Assembly (NCBI RefSeq): GCF_000378945.1 | Contig: NZ_KB900539.1 | Location: forward strand, 3,976,688-4,040,687 | Reading direction: 5' to 3' | DNA length: 64,000 nucleotides | Source of the DNA: Methyloversatilis universalis EHg5 | GTDB taxonomy: Bacteria > Pseudomonadota > Gammaproteobacteria > Burkholderiales > Rhodocyclaceae | Shown: positions 24,205-32,285 of the stretch, piece by piece | Position numbering within the stretch: position 1 is the first letter of the stretch | Layout of the letters: each line of letters opens with the position of its first letter | Notes under the pieces: model-generated | The model's database searches: none | Told to the model about the DNA's origin: nothing | What the model saw: the letters and a program-made list of their open reading frames with translations, nothing else | Program-made: the position numbers and the translations under genes

Positions 24205-27200
24205 TCATGCGGCGCGCGCGCCACGCCGCAGACCGGCAGCGAACAGCAGCGCAGCACCGGCCAGCAATGCGGCCCAGGGCGGCGTGGCCGCGGGGGCGGC
24301 GGCCACCGCCTTCAGTTCGCTCCAGCGCGCCGGTGCGGCGTCCGCCGCCGTCGCGTCAGCGGTGATGTCCGCGGGTGGCGCCGCCGGCACGGTCGCCTGC
24401 GCCGGTGCGGCGGGAGCGGCCAGCGGCTGCACGGCGTCGATCTGCGCACCCGCCAGCACCGCGCGCAGCGCCTGCGCGTCGTCCGCCGACAGCTGCGGCG
24501 CCAGCCAGTCCCACATCGCGTGGTCGGGCGCAGTGTGGCCGCTGCCCGGCAGGCCGGTGCGGCGGATCTGGCGCACCAGCTGCGTGCCCAGATCGCGCAC
24601 CGTGGCGGCGTCGGTCTTCCAGAAACCCTTGTGTGCGGCGACCAGCATGATGGCCAGCATCTGCGCCTTCACGTGGCCGTTGTGACCGCGTTCGAGAAAG
24701 GCGGGCAGACCGAGGCCGTGACCGTCGTCGATATACACGCGCTTCACCTCGTTCCACGCCCAGTCGCGGATCAGGTCGGGCCGCGTCACCTGCCAGCCCC
24801 ACAGGTTTTCCATGAACTCCTGGCCGAAGGTACGGGCGCCGGCGTAGCCGTGGCCCATCAGCGGGCGTATCCATTCCGGGTTCAGGTAGCGGCCGCGCAG
24901 TTCCGACAGCAGCGCGCTTTCCAGCGGCTCGACGCTGGCGTGCGCGGCGTCGGCGTTGTACAGCACGCGCGCGTCCGGCACGCGGCCGGTCAGCGTTTCG
25001 GCGGCCAGGCTGAGACCGCCGAGATAGTCGAAGGCGTCGTTGTTGTCGAGCAGGCCGTACAGATTGCTGGCGCGGCCGTGATAGGTGCGCGCCAGCTGCA
25101 CGACGCCGGCGTCGAAAGCGGCGTGCGCCGGCTCGCCGCCGGCATCCATGCCGTAGGCGTGGCCCATGCGGCGCAGATAGACGCGGCCCAGCTGTTCGCG
25201 CGCGGTCCAGCTGCCGGAACGTTCGGCCATGCGGTTCACGCCGGCGCCATAGGCGCCGGGCGCGTCGCCGAACACCCGCCAGGCGGCTTCACGGCCGGCG
25301 CGCTCCGGCGTGTGGCCAGCCTGCAGCAGCGTCGCCACGCGCGCCCGCCACTGCAGCGCCACCGCATTGCCAGCCAGCGGCTCAGTGCCGCGTGCGAGCT
25401 CGGGCAGCGGCGCCAGCGCGGCGTCGAGCGCCGGTGCGAGCGCGGCGTCGTCCGCCAGCAGCGTGCCGGCGCTGGCGGCCAGCGCCATGCGGCCGGCGCG
25501 GTCCAGCATGTTCACCAGATTGGGATAGAGGTCGCGGAACAGCCCCGAAGTAGTGACGATGACGTCGCGGCGGCCGCCTTCAGGCGCTGGCGCAAGCGCC
25601 AGCCCCTGCACCACGCCGCGCGCGTTCCACTGCGGCTCGACACCCATCAGCGCGAGGCTGAAGGCGAGCATGACGCCTTCGTCGCGCACCGCGTCCGACG
25701 CCCACATGACCACGCCTTCCGAACCGCCGGCCGAGGGCTTCGCCAGCACGCGGCCGGCCTGTTCGCGGCCCAGCGCGTAGCCGAGCCGGGTCGGCAGCAC
25801 ATCGCCATCGACCGCGTGGAAGTTGCGGCCGGTGGGCAGCGCGTCCGGTGCGCGCAGCGGGTCGTTGCCCTTGCCCGGCTCGATGTAGCGGCCGTCCAGC
25901 CCGGCCAGCAGGCCGGCCATTTCGGCCGCCGGCGACGCGATCAGCCGCGCACGCACCGGCTCCGCGTCGTCGCCGCGCGCCATCGAACCCATCATGGTGT
26001 CGATCGCCTGTGCCGACCACGGCCGGCCGAACACGTGCAGGCCCAGCGGCATGAACTTCTCCTGCAGCTTGGTCAGGTAGTGGCCGATCTCGTGCGCCAG
26101 CAGTTCGTCGTCCACCTGTTCGAAGCGCAGGCCGCGCACGGTGAGCACGTCGGCCATGCTGGCTTCGAGCTCGGCACGCAGTTCGAGCGCCTCGACCTGG
26201 CTGCGCATTTCCTTCGCGGCGCGCGCGCGCAGTTCGTCTGAACTGGAGCTTTCGAAGCTTTCGACCAGCTGGCGCAGCGTGAGCAGGCGGTCATACAGCG
26301 GCGTGGCGGCCAGCGGCGGCGTCAGGTGGTCCACCATGACCGCGCCGCCGCGCCGCTTGGCCTGCGTGCCCTCGCCGACACCATCGACGATGTAGGGATA
26401 GATGCCGGGCAGGTCGCCGGCAATCAGCGAGGGGTAGTCGGTGGCGGACAGCCCGACCGCCTTGCCCGGCAGGAATTCGTAGGTCGAGTGGCGGCCGACG
26501 TGCACCAGCGCGTCGGCGCGGAACACCGCGTGCAGCCAGCGGTACACCGCGAGGTACTGGTGCGGCGGCGGAATGCTGGTGTTGGCGTGCAGCAGCTCCT
26601 CGTCCACCTCCCAGCCGCGCGGCGGCTGCGGGCCCACCCACACCTTGCCGAACTGCAGGCCGGGCACCAGCAGGCGCCCGCCATGTTCTCCTGAGTCCTT
26701 TCCCCCCAACGCCTGCACCATCACCCTGCCCGGCGCGCGACCCCAGCCACGCAGGCCGGGGATGCCGAGGGCGACGATGGCGCGGCGCAGATTCGCCGCC
26801 TGCGCGCAGTGTTCGCCCGGCTCGCGGGCGACGCAGCGGTTCCACGCGGTTTCTATCTTCGCCAGCAGGGTGAGCGCGCGGTCGCGGCGCGGGTGGTCCA
26901 GCCCTTCGAGCAGGTGGCGCAGTTCGGCCACGCCGTGCGCGATGCGCGCGCGGCCGGTGGCCGGCAGACCGGCTTCGCGCGCCGCCATCACGTCGCCGTG
27001 GATGCGGCCGGGCGCGCCTTCGGCGACTTCCAGCCGGATGGCCAGCGGCAGCGTGTCGTACCAGCGCGCGTAGTCGGCGGCCGGCAGCGACGGCACCTCG
27101 CGCGCCAGCCGCGCCAGTTCGGCGCCGTTTTCCGGCAGGTTCACGCCGCGGTCCATCAGCAGGTCGAGCAGCGCCTCGGCGCTGTCCGGCAGTTCGCCGG

Positions 27201-28512
27201 TGTCATAGCCGGCATCGCGCAGGGCGCGCAGCATCTGCAGCAGCGAAGCCGGTACGTCGAGGTTGTCGGCGCCGATGTTCTGCCGGCCCGGCGGGTGGTT
27301 GTAATAGACCAGCGCGATGCGCTTGTCGGCGTTGGCTTTCGCGCGCAGCGCCTGCCAGCGGGCGACGCGCGCGGCCAGGCGCTGCATTTCGTCGGCCAGC
27401 GGCTCGGGCGGCCGCAGCGCCACGCCGGTCAGCGCATCGGTGCGCTGGGCGCCCGCGACCGCCACCACCTGCGGCTGGCCGATGCCCTGCAGTTCGGGCA
27501 GCGCGATGCGGTACTGCACGCTGGGCGCCGGCAGGCCGTCGGCCGACAGCGCCCACTCGGCGCGGCTGCGGTCGTGCATGCGAACCGCCTTGAACACCGG
27601 CACGTCCAGCGCCTGCAGCGCGCGGGTGACCGATTCGCGGCCCTCGGCGGCGCCGAGCACGAAATCCTGCAGCACCACTGCCGACACCAGGCGCGCCGGC
27701 GAAATGCGCGCGGCCAGCGCGTCGACCGCACGGCGCGACGGCTCGCCCCAGCGCGCCAGCACCGCGACGCAGCCGGTACCGCGGGCAGCGATGGCGGCGC
27801 ACTGCGCGTCGGCGATGCGCGCGTCCTGATTCACCAGATCGATCACCGCAACCACCGGTGCACCGGACGCGAACGGCAGACGCTCGGCGTCCGGCAGGTT
27901 GCGGCCGGCCACCCGCCACAGCAGGTCGGGCGCCGGCTGCGGCGCCGGCAGCGCGCCCGGCTGCAGGAAGTGGCGCAGCAGCGCCGACAGGTTGTCCGGC
28001 CCGCCGGCCTGCCACAGCGCACGCAGCGCCTGCCATTCGCGCAACAGCGGGTCGGCACCGGCGCGCGCGGCCAGCGCCGGATCGGGCGTGCCGCGCAGCA
28101 GGGCCGCCAGTTCGTCGGCGCTGTAGCGGTCCAGCCGTGCATCGCCGCGCCGGCTCAGCGTGGCCAGCGCGCCCGGCCCTTCGGCATTGAAGGCGAACAC
28201 CGCCTGCGGCCGCTTCACGTCCTCCAGCGCGGCGCGCAGACGCGGGCCGGATTCGCCGAAGGCGGCGACCGCGAACACGGTGTCGGCGCGCTCCAGTTCG
28301 CGCCTCAGTTCGGCCGGCGACAGCGCCTCGACCTGCGACGGCGTGCGCAGCCTGAAGGTGTGGCCGCGCAGCGCCGGGCCGAGTGCACGCACCGCCTCGG
28401 CCACGTCCGGCGCCGCGCGTTCGGACAGCACGCCGAACACGGTGGCGGCCAGCGCCTGCCCCGCGCAGAGCAGCAGCAGGCAGGACATCAGCAGGCGCAG
28501 CACGCGCGTCAC
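24205..28512 (-). CDS. cobN: CobN-family chelatase with export signal and C-terminal anchor
   Basis: A 1435-residue CobN/BchH/HmuS-family protein. Core motifs include LVHVGRHSTYEFLPGKAVGLS, AGDLPGIYPYIVDGVGEGTQAKRRG, HGYAGARTFGQEFMENLWGWQ and AHKGFWKTDAATV. Unlike cytoplasmic CobN, it begins with a Sec-type signal (LLMSCLLLLCAGQALA, cleavage ~22) and ends with an Ala/Pro linker and a membrane helix (PPWAALLAGAALLFAAGLRRG, in part). The body should therefore be periplasmic. The start is GTG 28512, with GGAG seven bases upstream and three bases after cobB. It is the first of the CobN/ExbB/DUF2149 trio. CobN normally inserts Co2+ into hydrogenobyrinate diamide with CobST in the cytoplasm; relatives called HmuS act on haem in Bacteroidota. 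A corrinoid or haem (de)chelatase is more likely here than classic cobalt insertion. Confidence 0.85.
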   Translation of the reverse strand: MTRVLRLLMSCLLLLCAGQALAATVFGVLSERAAPDVAEAVRALGPALRGHTFRLRTPSQVEALSPAELRRELERADTVFAVAAFGESGPRLRAALEDVKRPQAVFAFNAEGPGALATLSRRGDARLDRYSADELAALLRGTPDPALAARAGADPLLREWQALRALWQAGGPDNLSALLRHFLQPGALPAPQPAPDLLWRVAGRNLPDAERLPFASGAPVVAVIDLVNQDARIADAQCAAIAARGTGCVAVLARWGEPSRRAVDALAARISPARLVSAVVLQDFVLGAAEGRESVTRALQALDVPVFKAVRMHDRSRAEWALSADGLPAPSVQYRIALPELQGIGQPQVVAVAGAQRTDALTGVALRPPEPLADEMQRLAARVARWQALRAKANADKRIALVYYNHPPGRQNIGADNLDVPASLLQMLRALRDAGYDTGELPDSAEALLDLLMDRGVNLPENGAELARLAREVPSLPAADYARWYDTLPLAIRLEVAEGAPGRIHGDVMAAREAGLPATGRARIAHGVAELRHLLEGLDHPRRDRALTLLAKIETAWNRCVAREPGEHCAQAANLRRAIVALGIPGLRGWGRAPGRVMVQALGGKDSGEHGGRLLVPGLQFGKVWVGPQPPRGWEVDEELLHANTSIPPPHQYLAVYRWLHAVFRADALVHVGRHSTYEFLPGKAVGLSATDYPSLIAGDLPGIYPYIVDGVGEGTQAKRRGGAVMVDHLTPPLAATPLYDRLLTLRQLVESFESSSSDELRARAAKEMRSQVEALELRAELEASMADVLTVRGLRFEQVDDELLAHEIGHYLTKLQEKFMPLGLHVFGRPWSAQAIDTMMGSMARGDDAEPVRARLIASPAAEMAGLLAGLDGRYIEPGKGNDPLRAPDALPTGRNFHAVDGDVLPTRLGYALGREQAGRVLAKPSAGGSEGVVMWASDAVRDEGVMLAFSLALMGVEPQWNARGVVQGLALAPAPEGGRRDVIVTTSGLFRDLYPNLVNMLDRAGRMALAASAGTLLADDAALAPALDAALAPLPELARGTEPLAGNAVALQWRARVATLLQAGHTPERAGREAAWRVFGDAPGAYGAGVNRMAERSGSWTAREQLGRVYLRRMGHAYGMDAGGEPAHAAFDAGVVQLARTYHGRASNLYGLLDNNDAFDYLGGLSLAAETLTGRVPDARVLYNADAAHASVEPLESALLSELRGRYLNPEWIRPLMGHGYAGARTFGQEFMENLWGWQVTRPDLIRDWAWNEVKRVYIDDGHGLGLPAFLERGHNGHVKAQMLAIMLVAAHKGFWKTDAATVRDLGTQLVRQIRRTGLPGSGHTAPDHAMWDWLAPQLSADDAQALRAVLAGAQIDAVQPLAAPAAPAQATVPAAPPADITADATAADAAPARWSELKAVAAAPAATPPWAALLAGAALLFAAGLRRGARAA

Positions 28513-28515
28513 CCG

Positions 28516-29817
28516 TCAGCTCCGGAACAGCGCCGCCACGGCCTGCGGGTCCGACGGGAAGTACAGATGGACATAGCTGGCGGTGAGCCGCTCGCGGCGA
28601 TACACCGCCTCGCCGTCGCGTCCGTCGGCGGTGCGCGCGTGGGTGAGCGCGGCCAGCGGCGTGTCGGCCGTGGAGTAGTGGAAAGTGTGGCCGCGCAGAC
28701 GGCCTTCCGGCAGCTCGACCTGCTGCAGGCCGAGCGCGGCCAGCCGGGTCTGCATGCGCACCGCGCCCGGCAGCAGACCGGCGCCGGCGTGGGTGACGCC
28801 GGCCTTGTCGGTCAGCGTGTCGAACAGGCTCATCATGCCGCCGCACTCGGCCAGCAGCGGCCGGCCAGCATCGACATGGGCGCGCAGCGCGGCGTGCAGC
28901 GCGGTGTTGGCGGCCCAGCGCGCGGCGTGCAGTTCCGGGTAGCCGCCGGGCAGCCACACGGCGTCGCAGACCGGCAGCGCGGCGTCATTCAACGGCGAGA
29001 ACTCGACCAGCTCGGCGCCAAGCGCGCGCAGACAGTCGAGATTGGCCGGGTAGATGAAGCAGAAGGCGTCGTCGCGCGCCAGCGCGATGCGCACGCCGTC
29101 GAGCAGGCGCGGCAGCGCCGTCTGTTCGACCGGGGCGAAATCCACCGCCGGCGGCAGGTCGGCGGTGGTCGAGGCGCCGAGCAGTTCGGCGGCGATGTCG
29201 AGCTGGGCGTCCAGCCCCTCGATCTCGGCCGCCGGCAGCAGGCCGAGGTGGCGCTCCGGCAGCGCGATGCGTTCGTCGCGCGGCAGGCCGCCGTACCAGG
29301 CGATGTCGGCCGGCAGGCTGTCGCGCAGCATGTCGATGTGGCGGGCGGAGCCGACCCGGTTGGCGATCACCGCGGTCAGGTTCACGCCGTCGCGGTAGTG
29401 CTTCAGGCCGTGCGCCAGCGCGCCGAAGGTCTGCGCCATCGCGCGCGCATCGATCACCGCCAGCACCGGCAGACCGAAGCGGCGCGCGATGTCGGCGCTG
29501 GACGGGCTGCCGTCGTGCAGGCCCATGACCGACTCGACCAGGATGAGATCGGCGTCGCCCGCCGCCTCGTACAGCCGGGCGGCGATGTCGGCGTCGCCGG
29601 TCATCCACAGATCGACATTGCACACCGGTGCACCGCTGGCCAGCGCGTGGATCTGCGGATCGAGGAAGTCCGGTCCGCACTTGAACACGCGCACCCGGCG
29701 GCCGCGGGAGCGGTGCAGCCGCGCGAGCGCGGCGACCACCGTGGTCTTGCCCTGACCGGAGGCGGGCGCCGCCACCATCAGCGCCGGACAGCGACGCGTG
29801 TCCGCGGCCGCGCTCAC
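28516..29817 (-). CDS. cobB: Cobyrinate a,c-diamide synthase (CobB/CbiA)
   Basis: A 433-residue protein: P-loop ALMVAAPASGQGKTTVVAALA at the start (in part), FKCGPDFLDPQIH, then a glutamine-amidotransferase-like domain with WLPGGYPELHAARWA and the catalytic Cys segment LLAECGGMMSL. It amidates the a and c side chains of cobyrinate (CbiA) or hydrogenobyrinate (CobB) using ATP and glutamine. Adjacent GTG codons at 29820 and 29817 are both possible starts; the second overlaps the cobO stop. It lies three bases ahead of the CobN-like gene. Confidence 0.9.
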   Translation of the reverse strand: MSAAADTRRCPALMVAAPASGQGKTTVVAALARLHRSRGRRVRVFKCGPDFLDPQIHALASGAPVCNVDLWMTGDADIAARLYEAAGDADLILVESVMGLHDGSPSSADIARRFGLPVLAVIDARAMAQTFGALAHGLKHYRDGVNLTAVIANRVGSARHIDMLRDSLPADIAWYGGLPRDERIALPERHLGLLPAAEIEGLDAQLDIAAELLGASTTADLPPAVDFAPVEQTALPRLLDGVRIALARDDAFCFIYPANLDCLRALGAELVEFSPLNDAALPVCDAVWLPGGYPELHAARWAANTALHAALRAHVDAGRPLLAECGGMMSLFDTLTDKAGVTHAGAGLLPGAVRMQTRLAALGLQQVELPEGRLRGHTFHYSTADTPLAALTHARTADGRDGEAVYRRERLTASYVHLYFPSDPQAVAALFRS

Positions 29818-30413
29818 CACTCCAGCCCCGGCATCGCCTTCACGCCGGCCTTGAAGGCGTGTTTCACCATGGTCATGTCGGTCACCGTGTCGGCGGCCTC
29901 GACCAGTTCCGGCGGCGCGGCGCGACCGGTCACGATGACGTGCTGCATGGCCGGCCTCGCCTGCAGGTCGGCGATGACGGCGGCAACGTCGAGGTAGTGG
30001 TACTTCAGCGCGATATTCAGTTCGTCCAGCACCACCAGCCCGATGGCCGGATCGCGCAGGAAGGCACGCGCCTGGTCCCAGGCCGCTTCGGCGGTGGCGA
30101 CGTCGCGCGCGCGGTTCTGGGTTTCCCAGGTGAAGCCTTCGCCGGACACATGCCACTGCACGTCCGGCTGGCGGCGGTAGAAGGCTTCTTCGCCGGTGTC
30201 GGAGCGGCCCTTGATGAACTGCACCACGCCCACCTTCATGCCGTGGCCCAGCGCCCGCGCGACCACACCGAAAGCGGCGCTGGACTTGCCCTTGCCGGTG
30301 CCGGTGTTCACCACCAGCACGCCGCGCTCGACCTTGGCGGCGGCGATGGCCTGATCGACCACCTCCTTCTTGCGCTTCATGCGCGTTTCATGGCGCTCGT
30401 CGAGATCACTCAT
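29814..30413 (-). CDS. cobO: Cob(I)yrinic acid a,c-diamide adenosyltransferase
   Basis: A 199-residue CobA/CobO/BtuR-type enzyme: HETRMKRKKEVVDQAIA, Walker-type GTGKGKSSAAFGVVARALGHG, VVQFIKGRSDTGEEAFYRR, and LVVLDELNIALKYHYLD. It transfers 5'-deoxyadenosine from ATP to the Co(I) corrinoid in the cytoplasm. ATG 30413 (GAGG eight bases upstream) gives the family length; an in-frame extension to 30440 is unlikely. It lies between btuD and cobB. Confidence 0.93.
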   Translation of the reverse strand: MSDLDERHETRMKRKKEVVDQAIAAAKVERGVLVVNTGTGKGKSSAAFGVVARALGHGMKVGVVQFIKGRSDTGEEAFYRRQPDVQWHVSGEGFTWETQNRARDVATAEAAWDQARAFLRDPAIGLVVLDELNIALKYHYLDVAAVIADLQARPAMQHVIVTGRAAPPELVEAADTVTDMTMVKHAFKAGVKAMPGLEW

Positions 30414-30449
30414 GACGGTTTCCTCATTCCTTTCACTCACTTCTCTCGC

Positions 30450-31235
30450 TCACGCCGGCACGAAATAGCGCCGGCCGTCGTCGCGCAATTCCTTCAGCGG
30501 ATGGCAGAAAGCGCGCGACAGCACCTCTGCCTGCAGCACCTCATCCACCGGCCCGCACACCCATTCACCGCCGCCGGTCAGCAGCAGCGCGCGGTCGGCG
30601 AAGCGCAGCACCTGATTCAGGTCGTGCAGCACCGCCACCACGGCCCGCCCTTCTTCCCGCGCCAGCCTTGCGAACAGCGCCAGCGTTTCGATCTGGTAAT
30701 CCAGATCGAGATGGGTGACCGGCTCGTCCAGCAGGCAGACCGGCGCCTGCTGCGCCAGCAGTGCTGCGATCGCCACGCGCTGCCGCTCGCCGCCGGACAG
30801 CGTGCGCACCTCGCGCAGTTCGAAGCCGCGCAGCGCGACCGCCGCCAGCGCCGCCAGCGCGATGTCGACATCGGCATCGCTCTCGTCCGACCAGCGGCCG
30901 ATGTGCGGATGGCGACCGACCAGCACGGTGTCGAGCACGGTGGAGGCGAAGTGGTCCTCGTGCGACTGCGCCAGCAGCGCGCGCCGTTTCGCCAGTTCGC
31001 GCGCCGGCCAGTCGGTGAGCGTGCGGCCCTCCAGCGCCACGCTGCCGGCCGACGGTGCGCGCAGCCCGGCCAGCGTGCCGAGCAGCGTCGATTTGCCGAT
31101 GCCGTTGCGGCCGACGATGGCCAGCAGTTCGCCCGGCCGCACGTCCAGATCGAGGCCGGTGCACAGCGCGCGGTCGGCCACCGACACGTCGAGGCCCCGG
31201 GCGGACAGCAGCGGCGTGCGGGCGACAGCGCTCAT
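30450..31235 (-). CDS. btuD: Cobalamin ABC transporter ATP-binding protein
   Basis: A 261-residue ABC ATPase of the BtuD/FhuC/FepC group: Walker A GRNGIGKST, Q-loop LLAQSHED, signature LSGGERQRV, Walker B VCLLDEPVTHLD, switch His LHDLNQ. ATG 31235 overlaps the stop of the permease gene by four bases. It powers cobalamin import with the permease and the BtuF protein encoded about 10 kb downstream. Confidence 0.9.
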   Translation of the reverse strand: MSAVARTPLLSARGLDVSVADRALCTGLDLDVRPGELLAIVGRNGIGKSTLLGTLAGLRAPSAGSVALEGRTLTDWPARELAKRRALLAQSHEDHFASTVLDTVLVGRHPHIGRWSDESDADVDIALAALAAVALRGFELREVRTLSGGERQRVAIAALLAQQAPVCLLDEPVTHLDLDYQIETLALFARLAREEGRAVVAVLHDLNQVLRFADRALLLTGGGEWVCGPVDEVLQAEVLSRAFCHPLKELRDDGRRYFVPA

Positions 31236-32254
31236 CGGTTGCGGTTCAGCAGGAACAGGAACACCGGCACGCCCAGCAGCGCGGTCAGCACGCCGACCGG
31301 CAGCTGGGCCGGCGCGATGACGGTGCGCGCCGCGGTGTCGGCCAGCAGCAGCAGCGTGGCACCGGCCAGCGCGCTGGCCGGCAGCAGCAAGCGCTGGTCG
31401 TTGCCGAAGGCGAGCCGGATCAGGTGCGGCACGACCAGACCGACGAAGCCGACCGACCCCACCGTGGTGACCGCAATCGCGGTCAGCGCCGACGCCAGCA
31501 GATAGACCATGAGGCGCAGGCGGGCGACCGGCACGCCCAGCGTCTGCGCAGTGGCGTCGCCGCGCGCCAGCAGATTGAGGTCACGCGCCAGCGGCGCACA
31601 GGCGATCAGCCCGGCGACCAGCGCACCCACCGCCACGCCCGGGCGGCTGGCGGTGCTGGCGTCGCCCATCAGCCAGAACAGCATGCCGCGCAGCGACTGT
31701 TCGCTCGCTACCGCGAGGATGAAGGACACCGCCGCGCCACAGCCGGCAGACACGATGACGCCGGTCAGCAGCAGGCGGGTGGGCGTGCGGCTGCCCTGCC
31801 CGTGCGACAGCCCGAACACCAGCGCCATCGCGCCCAGCGCACCGACGAAGGCGGATAGCTCCAGCAGCATGCCGGCCACACCGGCCAGCATGGCCAGCAG
31901 CGCGCCCACCGCTGCACCGCCGGAAATGCCCAGTACATAGGGATCGGCCAGCGGGTTGCGCAGCAGCACCTGCATCAGCGCACCGGCCAGCGCCAGCAGG
32001 CCGCCGCAGGCGGCCGCGGCCAGCGCACGCGGCAGACGCAGCGAGGTGACGATGGCCCCTGCGGTGCCGGCGTCACCCCCGGTCACGATCTGCCACAGCT
32101 CGGCCGCACTGACGGTCACGCTGCCCACCGCCAGCGTGAGCGCGAAGGCGGCGACCAGTGCCAGCAGCAGCGCCGGCAGCACCCACGCACGCCGCCGACC
32201 CGCGCTCAGGGCGGCAGGCGATGGCAGGGCAGCGGCGGGGGGATGGCGGCTCAT
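31232..32254 (-). CDS. btuC: Cobalamin ABC transporter permease
   Basis: A 340-residue FecCD/BtuC-family permease with about ten membrane helices and the landmarks LRLPRALAAAACGGLLALAGALMQ (in part), RNPLADPYVLGISGGAAVGA, TLGVPVARLRL, and GSVGFVGLVVPHLIRLAFG. It lies 31 bp after the btuB stop and overlaps btuD, giving a btuB-btuC-btuD transport unit under the riboswitch at 34263-34465. Confidence 0.9.
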   Translation of the reverse strand: MSRHPPAAALPSPAALSAGRRRAWVLPALLLALVAAFALTLAVGSVTVSAAELWQIVTGGDAGTAGAIVTSLRLPRALAAAACGGLLALAGALMQVLLRNPLADPYVLGISGGAAVGALLAMLAGVAGMLLELSAFVGALGAMALVFGLSHGQGSRTPTRLLLTGVIVSAGCGAAVSFILAVASEQSLRGMLFWLMGDASTASRPGVAVGALVAGLIACAPLARDLNLLARGDATAQTLGVPVARLRLMVYLLASALTAIAVTTVGSVGFVGLVVPHLIRLAFGNDQRLLLPASALAGATLLLLADTAARTVIAPAQLPVGVLTALLGVPVFLFLLNRNR

Positions 32255-32285
32255 GCAGGCAGTGTACCCAGCGGCGGCGACAGGC

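Noticed and set aside
26809-29997. Long open frame on the plus strand opposite cobN and cobB
   Set aside because: It runs antisense to two well-supported cobalamin genes and has a low-complexity Arg/Gln/His/Ala composition, typical of the opposite frame in GC-rich DNA.
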